Shown here piece after piece: positions 25,886-34,746 of a DNA stretch of 48,232 nt. The stretch spans positions 1-48,232 of the forward strand of contig NZ_CACXNW010000016.1 of the NCBI RefSeq assembly GCF_902769175.1, written 5' to 3'. The notes beneath the pieces are model-generated. The model was not told the origin of the DNA and ran no database searches. It saw only the letters and a list, made by a program, of their open reading frames with translations. The stretch comes from an uncultured Methanobrevibacter sp. (GTDB taxonomy: Archaea > Methanobacteriota > Methanobacteria > Methanobacteriales > Methanobacteriaceae). The translations under genes and the position numbers were made by a program. Within the stretch, counting starts at the first letter, position 1, and every line of letters begins with the position of its first letter.

Positions 25886-26854
25886 ATGATTTTTATTCAA
25901 AGAGATGGTAGTGAATCAAGAAAATTATCGTATGATAATAATGTTTGTTTAGCATGTGGAATATGTGCTGGTTCCTGTCCAACCAGCTCCTTAGCTTTAG
26001 GGGATGTTTTGGGGATTGCAAGAGGCCAAGCAGAAGGAAATTATATAACACTTGATGATAATACTTGTGTTTTATGTGGTTTATGTGCTTCAGCTTGTTC
26101 ATTTGGTGCTTTAGACTTTGAAATAGAAGGTGAAAGTTCTAAAGACATTGCTAATTATCCAACTTGGACTCATGAATCTGCAATTGATGATGAAGCTTGT
26201 GAATTCTGTGGAAGATGTACTGTAGCATGTCCTCAAGATGCAATCTTATTCAAAAGGGAATTACCTAATAGAAATGACTTATTGGTTGGTGAAATTTCCA
26301 TCAATGATGAGAACTGTATCTACTGTAGCATTTGTGCAGAATTATGTCCTGCAGATGCAATTACTGTTGTAAACACAGCTGATGCATGTTCCATTGAAGT
26401 TGATGAGGATAAGTGTGTATACTGTGGAGTCTGTAAAAGAGCATGTCCTCAAGAAGCAATTAAGACTGTATGCAGTACCTGTATGTACAGTGAAGAGATT
26501 GAAAAGGTTAAAATTACCGGTGACATCTTCATAGGATCAGATTGTATCAATTGTGGATGGTGTAAGGAAATCTGTCCAGTTGATGCAGCAGAAGTTACAA
26601 AACCATTTGAAGGAGAAATTTCCACTACTGATGAAGACTGTGTAGGATGCGGATCTTGTGTAGACCTTTGTGCATGTAATGCAATTGTCCTTGAAGACAA
26701 TGCTGCAAAATTCAATCAGGAATACTGTGTATTATGTGGTGCATGCACTAAAGTATGTCCTCAAGAAAGAATTGTTGTTAATAGAAATGCAATGAAATTA
26801 ACCAACATTTCATCTTCTTCTTGGAAAGCAGCTTTAGAAAAACTGCTTGATTAG
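25886..26854 (+). CDS. fwdF: polyferredoxin, FwdF-like subunit of formylmethanofuran dehydrogenase
   Basis: A 322-residue protein with eight CxxCxxCxxxC motifs, enough for eight [4Fe-4S] clusters: CLACGICAGSC, CVLCGLCASAC, CEFCGRCTVAC, CIYCSICAELC, CVYCGVCKRAC, CINCGWCKEIC, CVGCGSCVDLC, CVLCGACTKVC. The cluster count, length and N-terminal RKLSYDNNVC followed by CPTSSLALG and IARG match the FwdF/FmdF electron-wire subunit of formylmethanofuran dehydrogenase, which feeds electrons into CO2 reduction, the first step of methanogenesis. Odd: no other fwd gene is near; it stands alone. It could be a second FwdF paralogue or another polyferredoxin. Confidence 0.75.
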   Translation: MIFIQRDGSESRKLSYDNNVCLACGICAGSCPTSSLALGDVLGIARGQAEGNYITLDDNTCVLCGLCASACSFGALDFEIEGESSKDIANYPTWTHESAIDDEACEFCGRCTVACPQDAILFKRELPNRNDLLVGEISINDENCIYCSICAELCPADAITVVNTADACSIEVDEDKCVYCGVCKRACPQEAIKTVCSTCMYSEEIEKVKITGDIFIGSDCINCGWCKEICPVDAAEVTKPFEGEISTTDEDCVGCGSCVDLCACNAIVLEDNAAKFNQEYCVLCGACTKVCPQERIVVNRNAMKLTNISSSSWKAALEKLLD

Positions 26855-26890
26855 AAAATTAAATAATTTAATTTTCTAAATTTTTTTATT
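26851..26890 (+). terminator. long hairpin terminator overlapping the fwdF-like stop
   Basis: Thirteen-base perfect arms TTAGAAAATTAAA and TTTAATTTTCTAA with a TAA loop, followed by a run of seven T. The left arm includes the stop codon. Confidence 0.75.
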
Positions 26891-27110
26891 TCTTCCTTTA
26901 ATTATATTTATGTGATTATCTTCAATTAACCAATAGTTTACGGGGGTTTTCTATTTGTTAATTGATCATTAATCCTTTTTTTAGTTTTTTTTTTTAGATG
27001 TTAATTGGTTCTTAATCCTTTTTTATTTAGTTTTTATAGATAATTATTATTTTTCTATTTATTTAATCTATTATTTATTCGAATTTTGCCAGGATTTAAG
27101 GAATCATTGC

Positions 27111-27299
27111 TTATTTTAGCTTATTAAATAAACACAAGCGTCCTTTATTCAATGTTTGATTATATAAGTCATTAATCTCTGTATTGATTTTATAGACATA
27201 GCTTCCGCATATAATGGTTATGACTAATATTGAACCTATCAACAATATCACTTCAACGCTTGTTTGACCTCTTTCATCATTTTTCAAACAGTTTAACAT
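27111..27299 (-). CDS. type IV pilin-like protein with class III signal peptide
   Basis: A 62-residue prepilin-like protein. Basic/acidic leader MLNCLKNDERG, then Q at the expected +1, then the hydrophobic helix QTSVEVILLIGSILVITII: the class III signal peptide (QxSxExxxL) of archaeal pilins cut by the EppA-type peptidase. The start is taken at the internal ATG, which lies behind AAAGGTAATC; a longer frame from 27338 has no ribosome binding site. It lies just after a second prepilin gene on the same strand, so the two may form one pilus or pseudopilus. Short C-terminal domain of about 30 residues. No other pilus gene is in the window. Confidence 0.75.
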   Translation of the reverse strand: MLNCLKNDERGQTSVEVILLIGSILVITIICGSYVYKINTEINDLYNQTLNKGRLCLFNKLK

Positions 27300-27347
27300 A
27301 TTTTGATTACCTTTTTCATAAAGACATTTTCCTTTCAATCAATCAGA

Positions 27348-27626
27348 TTAATAAAGACTGGTCATATTGTTTCTTATGGAATTGATGTCTTCAGTTGCAT
27401 TCAATCCGCTTGCAGTATTGCTGAAGTAGGATCTGTAAATCAAAAGCCCTGCTAAGGCTATTACAATAACTCCTCCAAACAATAGGATATATTCTGCAGC
27501 TCCTTGACCTGAACTGTCCTTTGAAATCTCTTTCATTGATTTTACACATCTTTTCTTAAGTTGACAATTTATCAAACCCTTTGATTTGAATCTCATTTTC
27601 TTATTTTTCAAATTTTCAAAAATCAT
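27348..27626 (-). CDS. type IV pilin-like protein with class III signal peptide
   Basis: A 92-residue prepilin-like protein. The cleavage site is DSSG before [20 protein letters not shown], again QxxxExxxL, followed by one hydrophobic helix and a 25-residue tail. Odd: the n-region is about 40 residues, long and basic, because the only good ribosome binding site (AAGGTGAA) sits before the first ATG; a start at the internal ATG of [10 protein letters not shown] would give the usual length but lacks such a site. Upstream on the same strand is a TATA-like AAATATAAATAA (27669-27680). Confidence 0.8.
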   Translation of the reverse strand: MIFENLKNKKMRFKSKGLINCQLKKRCVKSMKEISKDSSGQGAAEYILLFGGVIVIALAGLLIYRSYFSNTASGLNATEDINSIRNNMTSLY

Positions 27627-28282
27627 AATTTCACCTTATGTATTTTTGATATTATTTTCGCCAACTTATTATTTATATTTTGCCTTTTTTTCATTATTAA
27701 AGGATTATCTAATCTTAATTTTTCAAATAAATTATAATTTGATTGAATTATTATAATTTAAGATTATTTTCAAATTTTTTACTCTTTTTGAATATTTTCA
27801 TTTGATTTTATTTTTTGACCTTTTTCAAATATTATGATATTTCCAATTATTGCATTGCAAATTTAATATCCAAATCTTTTCATGATTTTATCCGGTTGAT
27901 TTTTTATATAATTTGCCTATTTTTTTAAAATTTTAATTTTTGATGCTTTTATTTATTTTCAATAAAATTTCATCTTATTTTTTAAGATTTCATACATTGT
28001 TTATTAATTTTTTGATTTTTAACTAATTTTTAATCATTATTTTTATAAATAAAAACAAAATTATATAAATGATTAAGATTATAAATAAATATTAATTATG
28101 GATAATTTTTTAAAAATATGCTTAAAAAAACTATATTTTAAATTTTCATTATAAAATGAATGAAATTTTAGAATTTAAAAAAGAATTTTAAAAAAATTAA
28201 AATATTAAGAATTTTTAGGAATTTTATAATGTTTACAGATTCATAATTATCAATTAAGTATTTTCATAAAAGGTGGGTATCC
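27627..28282. other. AT-rich divergent intergenic region
   Basis: Holds the minus-strand TATA box of the pilin pair (27669-27680) and a plus-strand TATA box TTATATAAAT (28061-28070) for the next gene, with a leader of about 190 nt. I see no gene or clear repeat. Confidence 0.5.
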
Positions 28283-30145
28283 GTGGCAGAATCGTTAGAT
28301 GTATTTACTGGTATTTTATTAACAGTCATTGGTTTAGTTCTTGTTTATGGAAGTATTGTTTATCGTTTGATTGACTTGGTTTTAATCTTAGGGGTTTTAA
28401 TCACAATATTCGGTTTATACAAATTGCTTCCAGCTTTCATATATAGGATTTTAGATTTACAATCTCCTAAAAAAGGATCAAATACTAAGAAGAGGTTAAA
28501 TGAATCAAAAAATGACACTCTTTCTATGGTTAAGGAAGGTGCAAAAGAGGTTGAAAATTTAGTAAACACTAAATTGGACAACACATCTAATCCAAAAGCA
28601 AAATTAACAACTCATGATTCATATTATGAGGACAGCAGTTTAGATGAGCCAACAGCCACTCTTGATGATTTCCTAAGTGCCACTAAACCTAAAGAACCTG
28701 CACCAAAATTCGAAACTCCAATCGATGAAAGCAAGCAGGTCCTTAGAACAAAGCCAGTAAAAGAAGAAAAGCCTAAATTCAAACTCCCATCCATTAGAAA
28801 ATCAAATAAGCCTAAGAAAAGAAGCTATGGCTATTTGAAAGATGACCAAAAGGAATCAAGCCCAGATACCTTTTACTTTACACCTAATTATGAAAAGCCT
28901 ATGAAAGTTACTCGCAGACCTAGAAAGAGATCTGTGGAAAGAATTGATTTGAGAGAGACTCCTAAAAGGTCTCAAGAGATTTCAAAAGCTTTGGCAAGTG
29001 TTGGAGAAGCTGAAACAATTTATGATAATGAAGTTACAGATGATAGCTACAGCTTGATTCCTAAAACCATTGATGAGGAAATCATTTTGCCTATCAATGA
29101 GATAGATATTGATGAGATTGTTGAAGAGCCGATTTATGACTTGTCCCAATCTGAAAACACTCTCTACAATAATGTGATTTATGATGACTCTGGTGCAGAT
29201 GATGTTATCACTCCAATTTATGCAGATGAGGCATATAAGGAAGAGCATGGCATTGGAGATGTTATTTATCCTGAATATGAGGATGAAACTGCAGCAGTTG
29301 AGGACAGATTAGATTATATAACTCCTGAAGCAGAGATTGATGTAGAGGAATTGCCAAGACCAACATCAATTGCATCTACAAACCCTATTGCTTCCAAAAG
29401 GGATATCAATTCCTATTTGACTAGGCCACACAGAAAGTCTGAAGTGCTTAGTGCACCTAAGCCAAGACCAAAACCTAATGAAGGAGCAGTTCTTCAAAGG
29501 GAAGTTCCTAAACCAACTCCTGTAACTGCTGAGCCTGAAGTGGCAGTTGTTGAAGAGGATATTCCAAGCCCTAGTCCAATAGCTCAAACTCCAGAGCCTG
29601 AAGATGATGTTCCATCCATCTCTGAACTTTTAGATGGTGATGACGAAACCATTCATATTGACCCTAATGATCCAGAATCATTGCCTATTCCAAGATTATT
29701 GAATAGTTATGTCATATGCGATAAGGGAATATTGACTTCACAAGAGGCATTTGAAGAGGTTGCAAGTCACTCTAAAGAGGAAATTCTATTGGAGGCACCT
29801 TCAGTTAAGGATATGGGAGACAGGTTCTTGTCAAGCCTTTCCAAAATCAAGTCAAGAGTCATAATCGAAGAGGTTGATTTAGATGACCTATCATATGTTC
29901 TTTTATTAAGCTCTCTCATTAAGAAGGGAGTTGAAATCAAGACATTGCCTTCAGTAAATTCATTTAACTTGATAGGAGACACTTCTCATGCATTGATTAT
30001 ATCCAACAGTGTTGATGAAAATGATTTTGAATATGGTGCTGTTTATGATGATGTTGAGTCTGTAGAAAACATCAAGGAATTATTTGAATCCTCATGGGCT
30101 ATGGCAAAGGATTTGGATATCAATGCGATTATTGGTGATGAATAA
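28283..30145 (+). CDS. membrane-anchored protein of unknown function
   Basis: Not recognised. A 620-residue protein starting with GTG behind AAAGGTGGG. Two transmembrane helices (about 8-27 and 29-50) are followed by a basic patch, then some 400 residues of low-complexity Pro/Glu/Asp/Lys-rich sequence (first basic around KKRSYGYLK, later strongly acidic with repeated YDD, YED and EPEDD runs). A folded C-terminal domain of about 150 residues closes it (SYVICDKGILTSQEAFEEV to SSWAMAKDLD). The pattern of strands and the SSWxxAKDL end recall the PLD-like sensor domain at the C-terminus of TrmB-type regulators, but no HKD motif is present; this is a guess. Cytosolic C-terminus likely. Confidence 0.8.
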   Translation: MAESLDVFTGILLTVIGLVLVYGSIVYRLIDLVLILGVLITIFGLYKLLPAFIYRILDLQSPKKGSNTKKRLNESKNDTLSMVKEGAKEVENLVNTKLDNTSNPKAKLTTHDSYYEDSSLDEPTATLDDFLSATKPKEPAPKFETPIDESKQVLRTKPVKEEKPKFKLPSIRKSNKPKKRSYGYLKDDQKESSPDTFYFTPNYEKPMKVTRRPRKRSVERIDLRETPKRSQEISKALASVGEAETIYDNEVTDDSYSLIPKTIDEEIILPINEIDIDEIVEEPIYDLSQSENTLYNNVIYDDSGADDVITPIYADEAYKEEHGIGDVIYPEYEDETAAVEDRLDYITPEAEIDVEELPRPTSIASTNPIASKRDINSYLTRPHRKSEVLSAPKPRPKPNEGAVLQREVPKPTPVTAEPEVAVVEEDIPSPSPIAQTPEPEDDVPSISELLDGDDETIHIDPNDPESLPIPRLLNSYVICDKGILTSQEAFEEVASHSKEEILLEAPSVKDMGDRFLSSLSKIKSRVIIEEVDLDDLSYVLLLSSLIKKGVEIKTLPSVNSFNLIGDTSHALIISNSVDENDFEYGAVYDDVESVENIKELFESSWAMAKDLDINAIIGDE

Positions 30146-30232
30146 TTGGAATTATGCTTATATTACATTTATATTAAATTTTTGATGTCTTTCTGATAAG
30201 GAAAGATATTTTTTTTATTTTTTAAAAGAAAT

Positions 30233-30406
30233 GTGAATTATTGAAAATTAAAAATTTCTTAAAAAAGTGAATTATTGAAATGAAATATTTTCTAAAATTA
30301 AGTGCATTAGTGAAATGAAAGATTTTCTAAAATTAAGTGCATTAGTGAAATGAAAGATTTTCTAAAATAAACTGAATTATTGAAATGAAAAATTTCTTAA
30401 AAGACA
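30233..30406 (+). repeat. 35-bp tandem repeat, five copies, before the UPF0173 gene
   Basis: Units begin at 30233, 30267, 30302, 30337 and 30372 (spacing 34, 35, 35, 35). Typical unit: GTGCATTAGTGAAATGAAAG then ATTTTCTAAAATTAA. Copies 3 and 4 are nearly identical; the outer copies have drifted. The last copy runs to within about 12 bp of the start codon. Confidence 0.9.
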
Positions 30407-30417
30407 AAGGTGAAATT

Positions 30418-31134
30418 ATGGAAATTAGATATTTAGGCCATTCAGCATTTGAATTAATTAGTGATGAAGGAGTAAAGATATTGGTTGATCCATTCATTAG
30501 CAATAATCCTTCCTGTCCCCTTCCAGTTGAAGAATTGGAAGCAAACATTATCTGCATTACCCATGGTCATTCAGACCACTTTGGGGATGCAATGGAAATA
30601 GCTAACAATACTAATGCAACTCTTGTTGCAAACCATGAGATTTCATTGTTTTTAGGAGAGCAAGGATTGGATTGCGTTAGCATGAACACTGGCGGTTCAG
30701 TATCAATTCAAGGAATCAAAATCACTATGCTTGATGCAAAGCACTCTTCTTCCATTGATTTTACTGATGAAGTTCGCCCAGGAGGAAACCCTGGAAGCTT
30801 CCTGTTCACTTTCCCAGATGGAACTAAAGTCTTCCATGCAGGAGACACTGGATTGTTCTCTGATATGGAAAATGTTATTGGAAGAATCTACAAGCCGGAT
30901 ATTGCTATGGTGCCTATTGGAGACAAGTTTACCATTGGACCATTTGAAGGTGCACTTGCTGCTATGTGGTTAAATCCAAAGGCAGTTATTCCAATGCATT
31001 ACAACACTTTCCCAGTAATAGAACAGGATCCTGCTGTATTTTCCAATTTCGTAAACCAACTCAATCCTAAGATTGATGTTGTTATCATGAATCCATTGGA
31101 ATATTACAAGCCAGATTTTGAAAAAGAGGAATAA
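30418..31134 (+). CDS. UPF0173 metal-dependent hydrolase
   Basis: Metallo-beta-lactamase-fold hydrolase of the UPF0173 family, 238 residues, cytosolic, substrate unknown. Metal-binding motif HGHSDH is present early (ITHGHSDHFGD), with later ligands in DAKHSSS, FHAGDTGLF and IPMHYNTFP. The start is taken at the ATG behind AAAGGTGAAATT; an in-frame ATG eleven codons earlier lies inside the 35-bp repeat and has no ribosome binding site. The neighbours do not indicate its role. Confidence 0.9.
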   Translation: MEIRYLGHSAFELISDEGVKILVDPFISNNPSCPLPVEELEANIICITHGHSDHFGDAMEIANNTNATLVANHEISLFLGEQGLDCVSMNTGGSVSIQGIKITMLDAKHSSSIDFTDEVRPGGNPGSFLFTFPDGTKVFHAGDTGLFSDMENVIGRIYKPDIAMVPIGDKFTIGPFEGALAAMWLNPKAVIPMHYNTFPVIEQDPAVFSNFVNQLNPKIDVVIMNPLEYYKPDFEKEE

Positions 31135-31575
31135 TTTTATTCAATTAAATTAAAAAAGAATTTTTCTTTTTTATTTTTTATTTTTATTATTTTTTAGATT
31201 TTTATAAATTATTTAGCTATTTTTTTAAAGATTTTTTTTAGATTTTTATAACTTATTTAGCTATTTTTTTAAAGATTTTTTTTAGATTTTTATAACTTAT
31301 TTAGATATTCTTTTATTATAAAAAAGATTAGATTCTATTAATTAAACTATTTTTATTTTTTTTATTTTTAAAAAGAGTTTCATTATTTTAAATTTTTATT
31401 AAACAGTAAATTTTATTTATTTTTCTAAAAAGAGTATTTTAATTATTTTATTTTTAAAAATGTTTTATTATTGTTAATTGTTATTAAAACAATAAATTTT
31501 ATTATTTTTCTAAAAAGAGCCATTTATTTTAAAAGAGTTTAATTGAAATTAAAAAAAAGAAAATAGAAAATGGAT
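31135..31575. repeat. convergent T/A-rich gap with 44-bp tandem repeat
   Basis: Three copies (31197, 31241, 31285) of a 44-bp unit, GATTTTTATAACTTATTTAG then CTATTTTTTTAAAGATTTTTTTTA, followed by looser AT-rich sequence with TTTCTAAAAAGAG-like repeats. It lies between convergent genes and probably terminates the UPF0173 transcript. No gene seen. Confidence 0.75.
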
Positions 31576-33588
31576 TTAAACAAAATCACATTTTCCACTT
31601 GGCAATACTCTTACAACATCATCTAAAGTCAATAAGCCATCCTCATTGATTCTAGACAATATCTCTTTAGCTATCTTTTCCTTTTTGGTAAAGCCAGGTT
31701 TTATTGTAACAAATTTATTGGTAAATTTTTTCATAGCATCTGTAGGTCCAGCCATAATTCTTTTCTCTCCATCATAGTCAACAAGACCTATGGATATTTC
31801 AAGCTTACAACCTCTAATATAATTTCTACATCCACGAACGATAAATGCCCCTTTTTTCACATACTCTCCTGAAGAAGGGGTTTTTGAAACTTGGTCTGGC
31901 TCCACCCAAAAGACGTCTTGAGATGTGAAGTTTTTCCTCCAAGCACTTGAAAAGGAAGCGGCGAACTCACCTAATTCTTTAAGCAAATTATCATTTAATG
32001 CATCTGATGATACTTTAGCTACAACTGAAGGAGCACCATGTATATCTGCATGTAAATAAATATTATTTTGGTCTAAATATTTCTTCACAACAGCTTCATT
32101 GGAACCTGCATCCTTTCCGCCAACAACCAGTATTCCATCACTTGAGACAAACCATCTCAATTTTTCATACCATTTGAGATTCTTTTGGACCCTTTTCTGT
32201 GGAACCATAACATTTTGCATGGCCTTATCCTTTTTGGCTTCAATGTCTGCAAGTTGCCTTTTAGTGTTTTCAATAGCTATTAAAGCACCTTTGATTTTTC
32301 GCTTAGCCTTTTTAGCCTTTTCATAATAGACTTCAGCATTGTCTGGTATTGACTTTTTGCTGTCCATCTGTATGCTTATGTCATCAATTTTCAATGTGAT
32401 GTTTCCAAGAGGATCCATGGATTCGAATATTTGGGCGTCTTCCATTCCAGACTTTTTAGCATCCTTTAAGGTTTGGCCTATTTCCTTCCATCCATAGTCC
32501 TTTTCCCTTGCGTCTTTTATTACATTAAGGATATTGTCAACTTGAACATAGTTTGTAAAGAGAAACTCTCCCTTCTTTTGTGAGTCTTCAATTGTCTTTT
32601 CAAAGTTGTGAAGGGTTTCTTCCTGATTTTCAAGCCTTTTGGAGAATTTTCCAACTTTCTTATTCCATGCAGCTTCCTGAATGTTTGTTATTTCATTTTT
32701 GACCTTTGAGGAGTAGAACTCATCACATGCTTCATTGAAGCTATCGAATTTCTCTTCTTCAAAACCTTCGTATTGCTTGATTCTTATTGGAATGACATCT
32801 TCCTTGGCTTTGTAGCTTTTATCAGGATTTTCAGATTTGAGCCTTTCGATTTCCTTTTTGTTGTTTACAATCATAGGAGTGAACTCTCTTTTTTCCAAAG
32901 GTTCAAAGACAGCTTTCAATGCATCGAAAACAGTTTTTATCTCTTCTGCAGTTAATTGGGAACATGGAGTCTTCTTGCTTATTTCAGCATTTAGCAGGAC
33001 CTCTTCAGCATATACGCTTCCAAGCCCATTTCTAGCAAGGGTTCTAACGACTTCATGGTCCTCTCCACCTGAAATCACTTCCTTGAATTCATCTATTGTA
33101 ATTGTGAATGGGTTCATTCCATTTGCCTTAGGGAAAACATATTCCTTTTTAGAGCTTATGTCCCTTTGGTTCCAATGCCTTCTTTTCAATGGCAGGATGA
33201 TTTCATTTGCTTCATTCAATAGAATTATGTTTCCTGCTGAAAAGAGTTCAACAATAAGGGTGTAATATTCTTCCTTCTTCATTTTAATTTCTAAAACCCT
33301 GTCAAAGTTATGCTGTGTAACGCTAACTACATTAGCTCCTTTCACCCTTTTTCTTAGAAGCATTGGAAAGCTAGGTGGGTTTTGAGGATTTGTCAATGGG
33401 TATTGGCTTATGTGGATTCTTGTTCCTGCTTGGATTACAAGGTCCAATCTTCCAGTACCTGCCTTATGGAATCTCATAACAACTGTATCTTTGGTAGGCT
33501 GGAATGATTTGTCCACTCTTGCACCGACTAGCAAATCATTTAATTCTTGACATATTGTGTATATGTCTATATTAGACATTGATTTCAT
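31576..33588 (-). CDS. rqcH: ribosome quality control protein RqcH/Rqc2 (NFACT family)
   Basis: Homologue of eukaryotic Rqc2/NEMF and bacterial RqcH, which bind stalled large ribosomal subunits and direct C-terminal tailing of the nascent chain. About 670 residues: NFACT-N domain (DIYTICQELNDLLVGARVDK, HISQYPLTNPQNPPSFPMLLRK), helix-hairpin part, long coiled coil (about residues 290-460), then NFACT-R domain (RWFVSSDGILVVGGKDAGSN, HADIHGAPSVV) and a basic end. Formerly annotated as fibronectin-binding protein. The ATG at 33588, behind AGTGAG, is preferred to a GTG three codons earlier. Confidence 0.9.
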   Translation of the reverse strand: MKSMSNIDIYTICQELNDLLVGARVDKSFQPTKDTVVMRFHKAGTGRLDLVIQAGTRIHISQYPLTNPQNPPSFPMLLRKRVKGANVVSVTQHNFDRVLEIKMKKEEYYTLIVELFSAGNIILLNEANEIILPLKRRHWNQRDISSKKEYVFPKANGMNPFTITIDEFKEVISGGEDHEVVRTLARNGLGSVYAEEVLLNAEISKKTPCSQLTAEEIKTVFDALKAVFEPLEKREFTPMIVNNKKEIERLKSENPDKSYKAKEDVIPIRIKQYEGFEEEKFDSFNEACDEFYSSKVKNEITNIQEAAWNKKVGKFSKRLENQEETLHNFEKTIEDSQKKGEFLFTNYVQVDNILNVIKDAREKDYGWKEIGQTLKDAKKSGMEDAQIFESMDPLGNITLKIDDISIQMDSKKSIPDNAEVYYEKAKKAKRKIKGALIAIENTKRQLADIEAKKDKAMQNVMVPQKRVQKNLKWYEKLRWFVSSDGILVVGGKDAGSNEAVVKKYLDQNNIYLHADIHGAPSVVAKVSSDALNDNLLKELGEFAASFSSAWRKNFTSQDVFWVEPDQVSKTPSSGEYVKKGAFIVRGCRNYIRGCKLEISIGLVDYDGEKRIMAGPTDAMKKFTNKFVTIKPGFTKKEKIAKEILSRINEDGLLTLDDVVRVLPSGKCDFV

Positions 33589-33884
33589 ATTTCTCACTTT
33601 GATTTTAATTAAAAATTAAGATTATCTGTTTTTTCTAAATTGCTTATTTGAACTATTAAATTTTAGTTTAATTTTTTCTAAATAATTAATTTAAACTAAT
33701 TATTTTATAAATTTTATGCAATATTTTATATATTATATCAACTTATATAATTATAGTTATAGTTATAATTATAGTTTTTATATGATTTATTTTATTTTAT
33801 CATTATATTAAACTGACTATTTACTTAATTAAATTTTAAAATCAAATCAATTTATATTTATTTTTATTATTGGAGGAAAAATTA

Positions 33885-34157
33885 ATGGATTCTACTGTTA
33901 AAATCGTATCAATTCAGATTGTTGCTGCAATAGTTGCAGCTATTTTAGCCACTGTATTTACAACAGGTATGCTAGGATTTAAAAACCATGTATTCGCTTT
34001 CGTTATAGGTATAGTGATTCTTTATTTCGTTGGACAATTCTGTCAAAAAGCATTTGAAGGTGAAATTGAAGGATTTTCCGCATGGTTATGGGATGGAATT
34101 CTTCCATTCGGTTTCTGTTGGTTCATTTTATGGACTATTTTAACTAATTATTTATAA
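33885..34157 (+). CDS. small multi-pass membrane protein of unknown function
   Basis: A 90-residue hydrophobic protein with three likely membrane helices (about residues 4-24, 30-49 and 64-88), rich in Ile, Val, Phe and Trp, with a short charged loop QKAFEGEIEGFS. No family is recognised with certainty; small proteins like this are common in Methanobrevibacter. The start is fixed by a perfect GGAGG 8 nt before the ATG. An unusual double hairpin starts right after its stop codon. Confidence 0.75.
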   Translation: MDSTVKIVSIQIVAAIVAAILATVFTTGMLGFKNHVFAFVIGIVILYFVGQFCQKAFEGEIEGFSAWLWDGILPFGFCWFILWTILTNYL

Positions 34158-34192
34158 CAAACTTTTACTCGCCTTCGGCTCTCAAAAGTTTG
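34158..34192 (+). repeat. hairpin element CAAACTTTT / AAAAGTTTG with UUCG-type loop
   Basis: Nine-base perfect arms (34158-34166 and 34184-34192) directly after a stop codon. The interior holds GCCTTCGGC, a UUCG-type stable loop, and it is followed by ATCAAAAC. The same arm sequence and ATYAAAAT tail occur at 13697, so this looks like a small dispersed palindromic element. Confidence 0.6.
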
Positions 34193-34206
34193 ATCAAAAC
34201 ATTTTC

Positions 34207-34248
34207 ACTGGTTGGGAGTATATGCTCTTTAACTAGTTCTTTTTTTTA
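34207..34248 (+). terminator. strong composite hairpin terminator
   Basis: ACTGGTT pairs with AACTAGT and GGGAG with CTCTT inside it, with a TATATG loop, followed by TC and a run of eight T. Confidence 0.7.
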
Positions 34249-34510
34249 ATTTTTTTTAATATCTTTTATTACACTTTTTCTAATTTTCTTTAATTTAACA
34301 ACTTATTTCATATTAGTAATTTTAACTTAAGTTTAAATCAATAATTTATCAATTTATTAAATGTTAAAAAATAGATTTTTCATGTTTATAATAAAATTAG
34401 ATTATTAGATTGAGTTAAATTGTTAAAAAGAGATGATTTAAGTGTTAATATTTAATTTTATTATTTAGTTAAGTTCAATTGTTAAAAAAAAGATAATTTA
34501 AGTGTTATAA
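34249..34510. other. convergent AT-rich intergenic region
   Basis: Contains two copies, 60 bp apart, of a unit with AATTGTTAAAAAGAGATGAT and TTAAGTGTTA (34418-34447 and 34478-34507). No gene seen. Confidence 0.5.
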
Positions 34511-34550
34511 TAAAAAGTAAAAAAAAAAGAAAAAAGTTTTAAAAAACTTT
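34511..34550 (-). terminator. hairpin plus T-run after the zinc-ribbon gene
   Basis: On the minus strand AAAGTTTT and AAAACTTT form a stem that starts in the stop codon of the zinc-ribbon gene, followed by a long T-rich tract. Confidence 0.6.
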
Positions 34551-34674
34551 AGAAAAATTCATCATCTTCATCAGATCCACCTAAATCTGGACTGTCAGAA
34601 AGGTCAGATCCACAGTTTTCACAAGTTATTCTTCCATCAGGATTTAAATGTCCACATACATTACAATTAATCAT
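34549..34674 (-). CDS. 41-residue zinc-ribbon protein
   Basis: A tiny gene: MINCNVCGHLNPDGRITC followed by ENCGSD and an acidic tail ending DEDDEFF. Two CxxC knuckles (C4, C7 and C18, C21) form a one-domain zinc ribbon of the kind found at the N-terminus of many archaeal membrane proteins. A good ribosome binding site (GGGTGATA) precedes the ATG and a terminator follows the stop. It lies 70 bp downstream of the DUF2070 gene on the same strand, so it may be co-transcribed. Function unknown. Confidence 0.8.
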   Translation of the reverse strand: MINCNVCGHLNPDGRITCENCGSDLSDSPDLGGSDEDDEFF

Positions 34675-34746
34675 ATTATCACCCTTAATATTTTTTAATC
34701 TAATTTAAGATTTGCAATATATAAATCTATTGAAAAAACTAATGGA

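Noticed and set aside
30233..30406. Regular 35-bp units that might be CRISPR repeats
   Set aside because: Head-to-tail tandem copies with no spacers.
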